This document shows, one piece after another, positions 15,901-16,260 of a stretch of DNA of 16,260 bases. Both the position numbers and the translations under genes were made by a program. Under the pieces are notes generated by a model. The model was not told where the DNA came from and did no database searches. It saw only the letters and a list, made by a program, of their open reading frames with translations. Position 1 is the first letter of the stretch. Each line of letters begins with the position of its first letter. The stretch spans positions 1-16,260 of the forward strand of contig DHXR01000005.1 of NCBI GenBank assembly GCA_002413785.1, read 5' to 3'. The DNA is from Mucilaginibacter sp. UBA5151 (GTDB lineage: Bacteria; Bacteroidota; Bacteroidia; Sphingobacteriales; Sphingobacteriaceae).

Positions 15901-16260
15901 TTGGCACTATATCAATCTCAAATATTTCATCTAAGGCTAAAATTTTATGCGTCCCGATTATAATAGATTATGAATCTCCTGCTCTTTTACTCAGTACCTG
16001 AAAAGAAACTAAGCAAAAAACATAGCACCAGTAAAGCGAGTAAAAAATATTTAGTGACGCCAGAAAAGTAAAATTTTGGAATTATGTTATTTTTAATATT
16101 ATGTTAAGTAACAAACACTGAAAAAAATTCTGTCTTATTTATCGATAATTTGTATTCAACGATAAAGTATCTAATTATCAGGCATATAATATTTAGGGTT
16201 TGAAGCCCTAAATACCACTAATCGTTTCAGATCTGTCAAAAAGCGGTTCGATATCCTTCC
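15901..16260. other. 360-bp region downstream of gntR with no supported gene
   Basis: The stretch is AT-rich with stops in all frames. A 33-codon lysine-rich frame at 15970-16071 has no ribosome site or recognisable similarity and is not called. A 9-bp inverted repeat lies at 16190-16214. No clear terminator with a T-run follows gntR. A minus-strand gene might end at the extreme right (stop at 16208-16210), but only 16 codons would be visible. Confidence 0.45.
16190..16214. repeat. 9-bp perfect inverted repeat (possible terminator or element end)
   Basis: TATTTAGGG (16190-16198) and CCCTAAATA (16206-16214) are perfect complements around a 7-nt loop. No long T-run follows on either strand, so a classical intrinsic terminator is not certain. 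If a minus-strand gene ends at 16208, its stop codon lies in one arm. Confidence 0.4.

Noticed and set aside
15970..16071. 33-codon lysine/serine-rich frame downstream of gntR
   Set aside because: It has no recognisable ribosome site, promoter or similarity. Such short frames are common by chance in AT-rich DNA.

Overview
The window looks like an accessory carbohydrate-use locus from a Bacteroidota genome, most likely a Sphingobacteriaceae-type organism (Mucilaginibacter/Pedobacter-like). The reasons are the adjacent SusC and SusD genes, Bacteroidota-style lipoprotein signals, a promoter of the TTTG / TAnnTTTG type, weak Shine-Dalgarno sites and a moderate, AT-leaning composition. The genus is an inference; there is no marker gene here.

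Layout. Eight genes lie head to tail on the minus strand from about 14915 down to the left edge. In transcription order they are: a two-domain class I mannose-6-phosphate isomerase-like protein, an MFS sugar:proton symporter, SusC, SusD, a GH92 alpha-mannosidase, two GH76 endo-alpha-1,6-mannanases, and a GH127/DUF1680-type zinc-thiol glycosidase cut by the window edge. Gaps are 4-36 bp, except 131 bp before susC and 385 bp before the GH127-like gene. A GntR/HutC-type regulator (15172-15900) is transcribed divergently. The last 360 bp hold no supported gene, only an inverted repeat.

How it works together (inference from families). The locus is a self-contained alpha-mannan utilisation cassette. 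A lipoprotein GH76 probably cuts the alpha-1,6-mannan backbone at the cell surface. SusCD imports oligosaccharides. Periplasmic GH76 and GH92 reduce them to mannose. The GH127-like enzyme may remove a further decoration. The MFS porter takes the monosaccharide across the inner membrane, and the isomerase-like protein would feed it into glycolysis as fructose-6-phosphate. No sugar kinase is visible.

Regulation. The 256-bp divergent region holds three copies of a dyad, ATGT-N4-ACAT (one with a mismatch). One overlaps the -7 box of a good minus-strand promoter, one lies in the leader of the isomerase gene, and one lies upstream of the regulator gene. This is a strong candidate operator set for the GntR protein. 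No HTCS or ECF-sigma/anti-sigma pair is present in the window. I see no wholly unknown system. The most unusual points are the operator array, the isomerase fused to a degenerate P-loop-kinase-like domain, and the zinc-cysteine glycosidase in a mannan locus.
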